Positions 8,984-17,648 of a stretch of DNA of 64,000 nucleotides are shown here, in pieces. The notes under the pieces are model-generated. The model did no database searches. It worked only from the letters and a program-made list of their open reading frames with translations, and was not told where the DNA came from. The DNA is from Haemophilus parainfluenzae ATCC 33392 (GTDB lineage Bacteria; Pseudomonadota; Gammaproteobacteria; Enterobacterales; Pasteurellaceae): positions 1,995,001 through 2,059,000 of the forward strand of contig NZ_CP133470.1 in assembly GCF_031191205.1 (NCBI RefSeq), in the 5' to 3' direction. Numbering within the stretch: the first letter of the stretch is position 1; each line of letters opens with the position of its first letter. Made by a program: the position numbers and the translations under genes.

Positions 8984-10888
8984 ATGCTATTCCGTTCTAT
9001 TCGATTTTTCTTTTTAATTTTTTCACTCGCCTTTTCTTCTTCACTCTTTGCACAAGATAACTATCAACAATGGGTTGATGATATTACGGCTCGCTTAGAT
9101 AAAACGTCTCAACTTATCCAACAAGGCAATACCGATGATGCCCGAACTGAAGTGCAAATGGCTTATTTTGAAGTCTTTGAAAATCTAGAAGGCCCAATTC
9201 GTATCAATTTCTCCGCACAAAAAAGCTACCAAATGGAAGCGACTTTTGGCGAAATCCGTAAAATGATCGGCGAAGGTGCTTCACAAAAAGAGGTTCAAGC
9301 TAAAATCGATCAACTCAAAAAAGAATTACAAGAAGTATTACCATCATTGGTTGAAGGTCATCAACTCAATGCCGATGGACAACATGGTGTTTATGATAAT
9401 CAAGCGATTGCCCCTTATTGGCAACAAAGTTTTAAAACCATTGATGACTTAATCGCTCAAGGGATCGATGCTTATCAAAATGGTGATCTTGCTAATGCCA
9501 AAAAATTGTTCCAACAAGCACAATATGATGGCTATAAAAACTCAGAAATGGAAATGTCCATTCGCCAAAATCGCTCTGCAGAAATCTCAGCCGCAATTAA
9601 CCAACAGTTTTACAACATCATTCGTTTAAGTGAACAAGCCGATCAAATTACGGAGCTTGGCTACCAAAGCACGCAATTATTACAAGATATTGAAGAAAAC
9701 TTGCCTAACCTGCCAACGACACGTGAAGAACAAAATGTTCAATCTAATGCAGCACAGCAAGCAACAGATAATCAACAAGAACAAGATTGGAATAAGATTA
9801 AACAAGAGATCAACCAACGTATTCAACAGGCTATTGCGCTCTATCAACAAGGTGAAAGCAAAAAAGCGATTCTTTCCGTACAAGACACCTATTTCGACGT
9901 GTTTGAAAGTACAGGAATGGAAAACAAAGTGGGTTCCCGTGATAGTAACTTTAAAGCAGAACTTGAAGGCTACTTTACTCGTCTAGTCAGTTTAATGAAA
10001 GCTGAACAAGGTGATAAGTTACAAGCTCAAGCTGATGGTTTAAACCAGAATTTAACTAAAGCGGTTGAAATGTTACAGGGCGAAGAGCAAAGTGATTGGT
10101 CGATGTTCTTATATAGCCTTTTAATCATTCTTCGTGAAGGTTTAGAAGCGTTATTGATTGTTGCAGCTATCGTGACTTACTTAATTAAAAATAACCACCA
10201 AGATAAATTGCCGGTTATTCGTCAGTCTGTTTATGTGGCGTTAATTGCCAGTGTGGTTACCGCATTTATTTTCCAACTTATCTTTGAAAATTCAGGTCAA
10301 AACCGTGAATTGCTCGAAGGCTTTACGATGATTTTTGCCGTCGTCATGCTATTTATGATGAGTTACTGGTTATTATCCAAAGTCGAAGCACAAAACTGGA
10401 AACGTTATTTAGAAGGTAAACTCTCTACTGCCCTCACAACAGGCTCACTCATCGGTCTATGGCTTACTAGCTTCTTAGCGGTATATCGTGAAGGGGCGGA
10501 AACGGTATTGTTCTACTATGCCCTTGTGGGTGATGCGAAAAGTGCGGTCAGTTTTATCTACCTTTTCGCAGGTATCATTGTCGGCGCAATTATTCTCACC
10601 ATTTGCTACTTCGTGATGCGTTATACCGTGGTGAAATTACCGCTTAAACCATTCTTTATGTTTACAGGCTCATTTATGTACTTAATGGCCTTTGTATTCG
10701 CCGGTAAATCTGTTTTAGAACTCATTGAAGGCAAACTTTTCGAGCCTACGCTGATTAGCGGTGTGCCTGAAATTTCGTGGTTAGGTATTTATCCTTATAT
10801 GGAAACCTTAATTCCACAAGCAATCTTACTCGTCGCAGCCGTATTTGCTCTGTTTATTATGAAATATCAAAGCAAAAAAGCCGCGTAA
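8984..10888 (+). CDS. fetM: FTR1-family iron permease (FetM-like)
   Basis: A 634-residue inner-membrane iron permease. A signal peptide (MLFRSIRFFFLIF...SLFAQ) leads into a roughly 330-residue periplasmic region with two related alpha-helical repeats: QQGNTDDARTEVQMAYFEVFE near residue 45 and YQQGESKKAILSVQDTYFDVFE near residue 285. The seven-helix FTR1 domain follows. Its two iron-binding REGxE motifs are intact: REGLE at about 384-388 and REGAE at about 502-506. It is the first gene of an operon with P19, DUF2318, two FtsX-type permeases, an ATPase and a thioredoxin, the same order as the Campylobacter p19 locus and the E. coli/Yersinia fetMP-fetABCDEF loci. Probably Fur-repressed. Confidence 0.88.
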   Translation: MLFRSIRFFFLIFSLAFSSSLFAQDNYQQWVDDITARLDKTSQLIQQGNTDDARTEVQMAYFEVFENLEGPIRINFSAQKSYQMEATFGEIRKMIGEGASQKEVQAKIDQLKKELQEVLPSLVEGHQLNADGQHGVYDNQAIAPYWQQSFKTIDDLIAQGIDAYQNGDLANAKKLFQQAQYDGYKNSEMEMSIRQNRSAEISAAINQQFYNIIRLSEQADQITELGYQSTQLLQDIEENLPNLPTTREEQNVQSNAAQQATDNQQEQDWNKIKQEINQRIQQAIALYQQGESKKAILSVQDTYFDVFESTGMENKVGSRDSNFKAELEGYFTRLVSLMKAEQGDKLQAQADGLNQNLTKAVEMLQGEEQSDWSMFLYSLLIILREGLEALLIVAAIVTYLIKNNHQDKLPVIRQSVYVALIASVVTAFIFQLIFENSGQNRELLEGFTMIFAVVMLFMMSYWLLSKVEAQNWKRYLEGKLSTALTTGSLIGLWLTSFLAVYREGAETVLFYYALVGDAKSAVSFIYLFAGIIVGAIILTICYFVMRYTVVKLPLKPFFMFTGSFMYLMAFVFAGKSVLELIEGKLFEPTLISGVPEISWLGIYPYMETLIPQAILLVAAVFALFIMKYQSKKAA

Positions 10889-10916
10889 TACCCAACAATC
10901 CTTTAGGAGAAAAACA

Positions 10917-11438
10917 ATGAAAAAAGCACTTTTAGCAACAGCATTATTTGCGGGTATTTTCACCGCGTCTACTGCAAACGCATTCCAAGAGTACCCAATC
11001 GGTGAAGCGGTAACCATGAATGAAATGGAAATTGCAGCGGTTTATCTCAAACCAATCGATATGGAACCACGTGGCATGGGTTTACCTGCTGCGAAATCAG
11101 ATATCCACTTAGAAGCGGATATCCACGCAGTAAAAGGTAACAAAAATGGCTTTGGTGATGGTGAATGGATGCCTTACTTAACCATCAACTACACTTTAGT
11201 GAATACCGATACTGGTGAAAAACAAGAAGGTACCTTCATGCCAATGGTAGCGGGTGATGGTCCTCACTACGGTGCTAACGTGAAAATGATGGGCGTGGGT
11301 AACTATAAATTAACTTACCACATTGACCCACCATCAAAAGCAGGTATGCACCGCCATACTGACTCTGAAACGGGTGTAGGCCGTTGGTGGAAACCATTTG
11401 ATGTTAGCTATGAATTCAAATTCACTGGCATCAAATAA
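10917..11438 (+). CDS. fetP: Periplasmic iron-binding protein P19 (FetP-like)
   Basis: A 173-residue periplasmic protein with a clear signal peptide (cleavage after TANA). It belongs to the P19/Tp34 iron transport family, whose members bind Cu and Fe at a dimer interface using His and Met side chains. Candidate ligands visible are His in KSDIHLEADIH, Met in FMPMVAGDGPHYG and the MHRHTDSETG segment. It starts 28 bases after fetM behind a good AGGAG site. In related systems it works with the FTR1 permease to take up iron under limitation or at low pH. An intergenic hairpin follows before fetA. Confidence 0.9.
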   Translation: MKKALLATALFAGIFTASTANAFQEYPIGEAVTMNEMEIAAVYLKPIDMEPRGMGLPAAKSDIHLEADIHAVKGNKNGFGDGEWMPYLTINYTLVNTDTGEKQEGTFMPMVAGDGPHYGANVKMMGVGNYKLTYHIDPPSKAGMHRHTDSETGVGRWWKPFDVSYEFKFTGIK

Positions 11439-11465
11439 TCTCAGGTAAACATCGATTTTACCGAC

Positions 11466-11496
11466 TTGCCTTCCCTTGTATTTCAGGGGAAGGCAA
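11466..11496 (+). other. Intergenic hairpin between fetP and fetA
   Basis: TTGCCTTCCC (11466-11475) pairs perfectly with GGGAAGGCAA (11487-11496) across an 11-base loop. There is no T run after it, so an mRNA-stability or attenuation element that raises fetMP over fetA-E expression is more likely than a full terminator. Confidence 0.6.
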
Positions 11497-11553
11497 TAGC
11501 ATTTAATTTAACCTTAAAATATCGTCTGTTTTATCCCATTAAATGATCAAACT

Positions 11554-12948
11554 ATGAATTATTTTTTTACTTTTTTCCTTCAAGCACTTTTACCTTTTTC
11601 ATTACTGCTCGGTGTTTATCACAGCAAACAATCCACTGTGAGTGCAAAAAAAATAATTTGGCTTAGCTTATTTGGCTTTATTGCAGGTATCGTACTGCGC
11701 CTTAGTTTACCTACGGGACAAATGACCAATTTAGTGCTCAATGGCGTAATATTGGCACTATTGTTTATCTTTGCCTTATGTTTAATTTTCGGTAAAGGTC
11801 GCTTACCGGCCTTCTGGCAAACGGTATTAATGCTTATCGCGGGCAACTTCTGGGCAAAAGATCCTAACATTACCGCTCTCGTCTCCACAGATGTCATCAA
11901 CACGGACTCTATCTTGCACATAAGTGCGGTCATTTTTGCCTTTGTTTTTTGTTTATGCTTACAAGGTTGGATCGATTTACTTTTAAAACAAGCGGGAAAA
12001 ACACAACAAAAATCGACCGCACTTTTAAAAGGTGTGATGAGCCTTCTCTTAATTTGCTTACTGGTTCCACTTATTGGCGAACTCTTATTAATTTTAATGA
12101 AACTTCAAGTGCTTGAACTCACCAAACTACGTTTAAGCTTTGTTGCAAAATCAGGCGAAATTACTCGCTGGTTGAATTACATCTGTGCTGCCTTACTCTT
12201 CGTTGTACTTGCCATCTTCTACAGCAAAATTCATTTATCACGCAAGCAACAAGTTAATGCGACACAAGAACCCATTGAAAAACGCCAAAAATTAGCCGCA
12301 TTGCGTACCTACTCTCGCTTACTTGGTTGGGGCTATTTGGCCTTAGCGATTATTTTTGCTACACAGCTTTATTGGGAGCAAATTGCTTCTCGTCCACCAC
12401 AACTTTCAGAAGCGATTTCTTTGACCTTAGATGAAAAGCAACAAGTCCATATTCCAATTGAGCAAGTAAAAGATGGAAAATTACATCGTTTTGTTTGGAT
12501 TGCTGATGACGGTAAAGCTGTGCGTTTCTTTGTCATTAATCGTCAACCAGATAAATTAAGTCTAGCCGCGGTATTTGATGCCTGCTTGCTTTGTGGTGAC
12601 CAAGGTTATGTGATGGAAGGTAACCAAGTGGTTTGTGTTGGTTGCGGTGTACATATGTTTATTCCATCTATTGGTAAACCGGGTGGCTGTAATCCTGTAC
12701 CAATTGAAGATTGGCAACAAACTGAGACTGAAATTCTCATTAATCGAACCAGCTTAGAAGAAGGGTTAAATTTATTTAGCACGATTGTTGAAATCGATGT
12801 AAAAGATCCGATTAGTGGCGCCCAAATGAAAAACACTAAAACGGAGCACAAATATAATTACGAAGGTAAAACTTACTTCTTTGAAAGTGAGAAAAATCTT
12901 GATTTATTCCGTGATAACCCTGAAAAGTATTTAGGTAAGGGGGAATAA
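11554..12948 (+). CDS. fetA: DUF2318 membrane protein of the iron-uptake operon (FetA-like)
   Basis: 464 residues: an N-terminal half with about eight hydrophobic segments (to about residue 285), then a soluble DUF2318 domain. The metal/cluster-type cysteine motifs lie in DACLLCGDQGYVMEGNQ and VVCVGCGVHMF, with another Cys in GKPGGCNPVPI. The last 45 residues (DPISGAQMKNT...YEGKTYFFESEKNLDLFRDNPEKYL) look like a YHS metal-binding domain that has lost its cysteines. The family occurs in FTR1/P19 loci and is thought to help handle or reduce iron; the exact reaction is not established. Its stop codon overlaps the start of fetB by one base. Confidence 0.8.
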   Translation: MNYFFTFFLQALLPFSLLLGVYHSKQSTVSAKKIIWLSLFGFIAGIVLRLSLPTGQMTNLVLNGVILALLFIFALCLIFGKGRLPAFWQTVLMLIAGNFWAKDPNITALVSTDVINTDSILHISAVIFAFVFCLCLQGWIDLLLKQAGKTQQKSTALLKGVMSLLLICLLVPLIGELLLILMKLQVLELTKLRLSFVAKSGEITRWLNYICAALLFVVLAIFYSKIHLSRKQQVNATQEPIEKRQKLAALRTYSRLLGWGYLALAIIFATQLYWEQIASRPPQLSEAISLTLDEKQQVHIPIEQVKDGKLHRFVWIADDGKAVRFFVINRQPDKLSLAAVFDACLLCGDQGYVMEGNQVVCVGCGVHMFIPSIGKPGGCNPVPIEDWQQTETEILINRTSLEEGLNLFSTIVEIDVKDPISGAQMKNTKTEHKYNYEGKTYFFESEKNLDLFRDNPEKYLGKGE

Positions 12949-14288
12949 TGCTAGCAAGAATGTTATTTCAATCTTGGCGTTTCAGCATTAAACGTAAACT
13001 GTTGGCCGTTATTACTATTTTCTTAGCGGCGGGCTTAGTCTCTGCACTCTTGGCTGTATCCATTGATATTGGCGATAAAATGGCAAAAGAGCTCAAATCT
13101 TACGGAGCCAATATTTTAGTTGAGCCTGCAAGTAATGCCGCCCTGCCTGATGAACTTAGTCATAACGCAGATTTGAGTAGTCAAGATTTTCTCGATGAAA
13201 AAGAACTACCGAATATTAAAGATATTTTCTGGCGAAATAATATCGTGGGTTTTGCACCGTTATTAAGTGCAGATGTAAAAGCGGAAACGCTTTCCGCAAA
13301 TACTCATGAAAAATTAACCGCACTTGGACAAATTAATGTGCTGGGTACGTTTTTTGATCATAACATCCCTGTACCAGATGAAGATGATTACCATACAGGA
13401 CAAAAAATTATTAGTCCGTATTGGCATGTGCAAGGTGAATGGGTCAACGATCTTGAAACACCTGAAGGAGAATTTATTCCTGCATTGATTGGTGAGCAGT
13501 TAGCTCAACGAACTGGCTTAAAGCAAGGTGATAAAATCCAGCTTCGCTATCAAAATAATGAGCTAGATAATCAAAGTGCGGTCGAAATTACCGGTATTTT
13601 ATCTACGGGTGGTGCTGAAGATAATCAATTAGTTATGCCGCTCAATGCTGTACAAAAATTACTGAGTTTGGAAGGAAAAATTCAATCAGTTAAAGTCTCC
13701 GCGCTTACCGTACCTGAAAATGATCTTTCTCGTAAAGCACGTGCCAATACCGATGCATTGGATGCTGAAGAGTACGATCGCTGGTATTGTACGGCTTATG
13801 TCTCATCTATTTCACATCAGTTAGAAGAAGCTATTTCTGGTGCCATTGTTCGCCCTATTTGGCAGGTTGCAGCTTCAGAAGGTGTGGTCATTGGTAAAAT
13901 CCAGTTATTGTTGGCAGTCGTTACTCTTGCCGCCTTAATCGCCGCAGCCATGGGGATCGCCTCATTAATGAGTACAGGGATCATTGAACGCTCAAAAGAA
14001 ATTGGTTTGATGAAAGCCTTAGGCGCCTATCAATGGCAAATTGCCTTATTATTTTATTGTGAAGCCATTATCAGTGCCTTAATTGGTGGTTCGCTTGGTT
14101 GTATTGCAGGTTGGGGCTTAGCAAGATTTATTGGCGCTGCGCTATTTGGCGTACCACTGAGTTTTGCTTGGATTGTAATCCCTTGCGTATTGATGCTGTC
14201 TATTTTAATTGCTGTGGTGGGCACTTGGTTCCCAGCCCATCGTATTGCCAAACTTTACCCTGTGGAGGTGCTGTATGGCCGCCAATAA
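12948..14288 (+). CDS. fetB: FtsX/MacB-type ABC permease (FetB-like)
   Basis: A 446-residue inner-membrane protein of the FtsX/LolC/MacB permease family: one N-terminal membrane helix (about residues 18-40), a large periplasmic domain (about 45-310), then three C-terminal helices. The family motif GIASLMSTGIIERSKEIGLMKALGA follows the second helix. In this operon it should pair with FetC and the ATPase FetD. Type VII ABC systems of this shape usually move or pull on periplasmic partners rather than import substrates, so a direct iron-import role is uncertain. It overlaps fetA by one base and fetC by 14 bases. Confidence 0.85.
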   Translation: MLARMLFQSWRFSIKRKLLAVITIFLAAGLVSALLAVSIDIGDKMAKELKSYGANILVEPASNAALPDELSHNADLSSQDFLDEKELPNIKDIFWRNNIVGFAPLLSADVKAETLSANTHEKLTALGQINVLGTFFDHNIPVPDEDDYHTGQKIISPYWHVQGEWVNDLETPEGEFIPALIGEQLAQRTGLKQGDKIQLRYQNNELDNQSAVEITGILSTGGAEDNQLVMPLNAVQKLLSLEGKIQSVKVSALTVPENDLSRKARANTDALDAEEYDRWYCTAYVSSISHQLEEAISGAIVRPIWQVAASEGVVIGKIQLLLAVVTLAALIAAAMGIASLMSTGIIERSKEIGLMKALGAYQWQIALLFYCEAIISALIGGSLGCIAGWGLARFIGAALFGVPLSFAWIVIPCVLMLSILIAVVGTWFPAHRIAKLYPVEVLYGRQ

Positions 14289-15408
14289 AAGTATGTTTTG
14301 GCGTTTAATCTTCCAAGCATTACGCCTACGTTTACAACGGGTATTTATTATCTTCTCTGCGCTGACTGTCGGTGCATCTATTGTAACCGCAATGGCGGCA
14401 GTCTATTTCGATATTAATACAAAAATGAGCCAAGAGCTTCGTACCTTTGGGGCAAACTTTTACATCGGTGCAGCCAATGGTGGATTGATGAAAGAACGCC
14501 AATTAAAGCAAATTCTGCACAATGCACCGGATAATTTCATCACCGCTGCCAGCCCTTATTTATATGGTGTTGCGCGAAGTGATTTAGAAAAAATCGTGAT
14601 TATGGGCGTCTGGTTTGAAGATATGCATGTGCTTGCACCTTATTGGCAAATTATCGGCTCAGCTATTAATGTGAATTTTGATGACCGCAATGCCATGATT
14701 GGTAAAACCTTAGCGGAACGCCTTAATTTAGGTGTTGGAAGTAAATTAAAGCTTTCCAAAAATGCCGTTGAAAAACATGAATTCACAATTAAAGCGATAG
14801 TTGAGGCAGGTGATGCCACAGACAACATGTTAATCGTCAGCTTAGAATTTGCACAAAGTTGGTTAGATAAAGAAGGATTGGCAAACAATGCCTTGCTCAA
14901 TGTGAAAAATGAACAAGGTAACGTTGCACAATTTGCGCAAGACATTATGCAACGCCAACCCGATCTAACCGCTCGCCCAATTCGAAAAGTTTCCGCTTCT
15001 GAAGGGCAAATTTTAGATAAAATCAAAGGATTGATGGGCTTAATCTCATTAGTCATTTTGATTCTCGCCACCCTTTGTGTGAATACCACGTTGATTGCGA
15101 TTGTTGGTGAGCGAGCAAAAGAATTTGCGCTACAAAAAGCTTTAGGTGCCAAACAAAGTGACATCATTAAACAGATTAGTACCGAGATTCTCATCATAGC
15201 ACTTTGTGCAATTGTCGCGGGACTGATTCTCGGCTACATCTTGGCACAATTACTTGGATTAACCGTATTTAAATCTTACATTGATATGCGTCTACCGGTT
15301 ATTCCAATTACTATCGTCTTATCGTTATTGGTTGCCTTTATTGCGGTGATTGTACCAACCAAACGAGCTTTAAATATCCAAACCGCAAATGTATTAAAAG
15401 GGGAATAA
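14275..15408 (+). CDS. fetC: FtsX/MacB-type ABC permease (FetC-like)
   Basis: A 377-residue paralogue of the preceding permease with the same layout of one helix, a periplasmic domain and three helices. The coupling motif VGERAKEFALQKALGA is clear. The start is set by a GGAGG site at about 14263-14267 inside the end of fetB; the longer frame from 14209 is out of line with this site. A heterodimer of FetB and FetC energised by FetD is the natural reading. It ends one base before the ATPase start. Confidence 0.85.
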   Translation: MAANKSMFWRLIFQALRLRLQRVFIIFSALTVGASIVTAMAAVYFDINTKMSQELRTFGANFYIGAANGGLMKERQLKQILHNAPDNFITAASPYLYGVARSDLEKIVIMGVWFEDMHVLAPYWQIIGSAINVNFDDRNAMIGKTLAERLNLGVGSKLKLSKNAVEKHEFTIKAIVEAGDATDNMLIVSLEFAQSWLDKEGLANNALLNVKNEQGNVAQFAQDIMQRQPDLTARPIRKVSASEGQILDKIKGLMGLISLVILILATLCVNTTLIAIVGERAKEFALQKALGAKQSDIIKQISTEILIIALCAIVAGLILGYILAQLLGLTVFKSYIDMRLPVIPITIVLSLLVAFIAVIVPTKRALNIQTANVLKGE

Positions 15409-15409
15409 A

Positions 15410-16081
15410 ATGAGTGAATTTGTAATTGAAACGCAACATTTATATAAACGATTCGGGCAAGTCACCGCTTTAGAAGATATTAATATTAAAATTCGCCAAG
15501 GTGAATTTATTGCGATAATGGGTGCATCAGGTTCCGGTAAAACCACGCTGATGAATATTCTGACCGGCTTAGATACGGCTAGTGAAGGTAAAGTCATTCT
15601 AGATGGTGTCGATGCGGCACAATTGGATGAAATCGGTCGTCAGCGTTTCCGTGCAGAAAAAATTGGTCTAGTCTTCCAGCAATTCCATTTAATTCCTTAT
15701 TTGACCGCACTTGAAAATGTGATGCTGGCTCAGCACTATCACAGTGTGATTGATGAAGCCGCGGCTAAAGCGGTACTCGAACAAGTGGGATTGGGTCATC
15801 GTATAGATCACCGTCCAAGCCAACTTTCTGGAGGGGAACAACAACGGGTATGTATTGCTCGTGCATTGGTGAACCAACCTCCTGTTATTTTTGCCGATGA
15901 GCCTACAGGTAACCTCGACGAAAAAAATGAAGCCCTTGTACTGGATTTACTACAAGAATTAAATCGCCAAGGGAGAACCATTGTGATGGTGACACACAAT
16001 CCAGAATTGGGTGAGTTAACCGATCGTGTTATTTATCTCCATCACGGAAAATTTGTAAAAGAGGACATTAATGAAAAATAA
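15410..16081 (+). CDS. fetD: ABC transporter ATP-binding protein (FetD-like)
   Basis: A 223-residue ATPase of the LolD/MacB class. It has Walker A GASGSGKTTLMN, signature LSGGEQQRVCIARAL, Walker B VIFADEPTGNLD and a switch His in VMVTHNPELG. It is placed directly after the two FtsX-type permeases and overlaps the following thioredoxin gene by 11 bases, so all are translationally linked. LolD is the best-known alternative, but the gene order with FTR1 and P19 argues for the iron system. Confidence 0.87.
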   Translation: MSEFVIETQHLYKRFGQVTALEDINIKIRQGEFIAIMGASGSGKTTLMNILTGLDTASEGKVILDGVDAAQLDEIGRQRFRAEKIGLVFQQFHLIPYLTALENVMLAQHYHSVIDEAAAKAVLEQVGLGHRIDHRPSQLSGGEQQRVCIARALVNQPPVIFADEPTGNLDEKNEALVLDLLQELNRQGRTIVMVTHNPELGELTDRVIYLHHGKFVKEDINEK

Positions 16082-16550
16082 ACTCGTAAAACTACTCGCA
16101 ATAAGTGCGGTCATTTTTGGCATCGTTTCTTGTAAAGATGAAGTTGCTGCAATTGGTCAAAAAGCACCTGACATCGCAGCCTATGATTTACAAGGTAAAG
16201 AAGTGAAACTTGATGATTGGAAAGGCACTCGCTTACTGACATTCTGGTCTGAAACCTGTGGGCGATGTGTCGCTGAGTTAAAAGAATTTGAAAAATTGGC
16301 TGAAGCTAATCCAAATAAGGTTCAACTTATCGCTATTAACGTAGATGGTGATAAAGTAGATACCAAGGCTGTAGTCGCCAAACGTCAGCTTACGTTGCCG
16401 GTTATCAAAGACCAATTAAAAATCACAGCGGAACGCTATCAGCTTATTGGCACGCCAACAAGTTTTGTGATCACACCTGAAGGCAATATTCAGGCTAAAT
16501 ATGAAGGGGCGATTCCTGCAGCGGATTTAGATAAATTATTTAAAGGCTAG
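16071..16550 (+). CDS. fetE: Thioredoxin-like TlpA-family lipoprotein (FetE-like)
   Basis: A 159-residue protein with a lipoprotein signal (FGIVSC, lipidated Cys about residue 21) and a TlpA/ResA-type thioredoxin fold. The redox motif is CGRC in TFWSETCGRCVAELKEF, and the cis-proline is in GTPTSFV. It should sit in the periplasm attached to a membrane. In homologous loci one or two thioredoxin-like proteins close the operon and are thought to keep the iron-handling proteins reduced; here there is one, followed by a c-type cytochrome. A USS (AAGTGCGGTC) lies within the signal-peptide codons. Confidence 0.85.
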   Translation: MKNKLVKLLAISAVIFGIVSCKDEVAAIGQKAPDIAAYDLQGKEVKLDDWKGTRLLTFWSETCGRCVAELKEFEKLAEANPNKVQLIAINVDGDKVDTKAVVAKRQLTLPVIKDQLKITAERYQLIGTPTSFVITPEGNIQAKYEGAIPAADLDKLFKG

Positions 16551-16555
16551 CCAAA

Positions 16556-16879
16556 ATGCAAAAACGAATTTACTTACTCTCTACACTTCTACCAACTTTA
16601 GACTTTTTATTTGCCACACCCGCGCTTTCTGCTGAAGCTGATTTAGCTAAAGCAGAAAAGGTATATAAACGCTCTTGTGCTACTTGTCATGGGAAACAAG
16701 GCGAAAAACCAGCAATGGGTGAATCAAAAATTATTAATCAGCTACAACCAGAAGAAATTTCAACTGCACTTTCAGAACGAAAAGCAGGAAATATTCCTAG
16801 TGCAGGAAGCCCTGCAAAACAACGTTTAAGTGAGCAAGATATTCATAATTTAAGTGAATATATTCAAACACTAAAATAG
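16556..16879 (+). CDS. Small c-type cytochrome closing the iron operon
   Basis: A 107-residue class I cytochrome c: signal peptide (cleavage near ALSA), a single haem-binding CATCH motif at about residues 40-44, and a C-terminal LSEQDIHNLSEYIQTLK helix typical of c553-type proteins. A Met in PAMGESK or elsewhere could be the sixth haem ligand. It begins 6 bases after fetE, so it is in the same operon. In the Campylobacter and E. coli versions that I recall this slot is taken by a second thioredoxin-like protein. A periplasmic electron donor or acceptor for iron reduction/oxidation is a plausible inference. Confidence 0.85.
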   Translation: MQKRIYLLSTLLPTLDFLFATPALSAEADLAKAEKVYKRSCATCHGKQGEKPAMGESKIINQLQPEEISTALSERKAGNIPSAGSPAKQRLSEQDIHNLSEYIQTLK

Positions 16880-16979
16880 TTTTTGAATTTTTTTTAAACT
16901 AATTCTAAAATGTGCGGTCTTAGAAGGGGCTTAGTTTTACAAGCTAAGAAATTTTTATTATATCAATAAAGGATTTTTT

Positions 16980-17594
16980 ATGAACAAATTCACTAAAATC
17001 AGCGCAACTGCATTATTTGCATTATTCTTAACTGCTTGTGATAAACCAGCAGATAAACCGGCTCCAGCAAAACCTGAAACAACTCAGCCTGCGCCGGAAG
17101 CCAAACAAGAAGCAGCAAAACCGGCTGAAGCGGCTAAACCAGCTGAAGCAACGCCTGCTCAAGAACAAGCTGACTACAACAAATTACTTGAATGGAATGC
17201 AAGCCAAGCTCAAGCTCAAATGGCTGCACAACAAAAACTTCAATCTGATTTAACTGCTGCGGTTCAAGCAAAAGATGAGAAGAAAATTGAAGAAGCAATC
17301 AAAACTTTCAACAAAACTGTTGAAGATACTATTGCAAGCTTAGATAAATTAGAAGTTGCTTCACCTTCAGTGAAAAACATCAAAGATCAAAATAAAGAAG
17401 TGCTTGCATTATCAAGTGAATTATTAGTTGATCAATTAAACTTAGCAACTAAAGCACCAACTGAAGAACAAACTAAAGCTTACCAAGCTAAAGTTGAAAA
17501 ACTACAAGCAGCAGTAGCTAAATTACAAAAAGACGGTGCTGATTTAGCACAAAAATTTGCACCTGCAGCACCAGCTGCTCCAGCTGCAAAATAA
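16980..17594 (+). CDS. Ala/Pro/Lys-rich lipoprotein of unknown function
   Basis: A 204-residue predicted lipoprotein with lipobox LTAC (lipidated Cys at residue 20). After it comes a low-complexity Pro-Ala-Lys-Glu tract with repeated KPAEA-like units to about residue 60. A helical, coiled-coil-prone region then runs from about 65 to 190, and the tail is AAPAAPAAK. No catalytic motif is visible. It has its own upstream region and a strong terminator, so it looks monocistronic and highly expressed. I do not recognise a named family. Confidence 0.8.
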   Translation: MNKFTKISATALFALFLTACDKPADKPAPAKPETTQPAPEAKQEAAKPAEAAKPAEATPAQEQADYNKLLEWNASQAQAQMAAQQKLQSDLTAAVQAKDEKKIEEAIKTFNKTVEDTIASLDKLEVASPSVKNIKDQNKEVLALSSELLVDQLNLATKAPTEEQTKAYQAKVEKLQAAVAKLQKDGADLAQKFAPAAPAAPAAK

Positions 17595-17610
17595 TTAATC
17601 GTTGAAGATG

Positions 17611-17646
17611 AAAAACCTTACTGCAACAAGTAAGGTTTTTTTATTT
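17611..17646. terminator. Terminator between lipoprotein gene and ATP-grasp gene
   Basis: AAAAACCTTACT and AAGTAAGGTTTTT form a strong hairpin with T runs on both strands, suiting the two convergent genes. Confidence 0.88.
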
Positions 17647-17648
17647 TC

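Noticed and set aside
14640-15197. 185-codon frame antisense to fetC
   Set aside because: Shadow frame, rich in Ser/Ala/Leu from reversed codons, lying within a tightly packed operon on the other strand.
12948-16081. fetBCD as a LolCDE lipoprotein exporter or MacB drug efflux system
   Set aside because: The subunits are in the same superfamily, but two permeases plus ATPase overlapping DUF2318 and thioredoxin genes, behind FTR1 and P19, match the iron-uptake locus.
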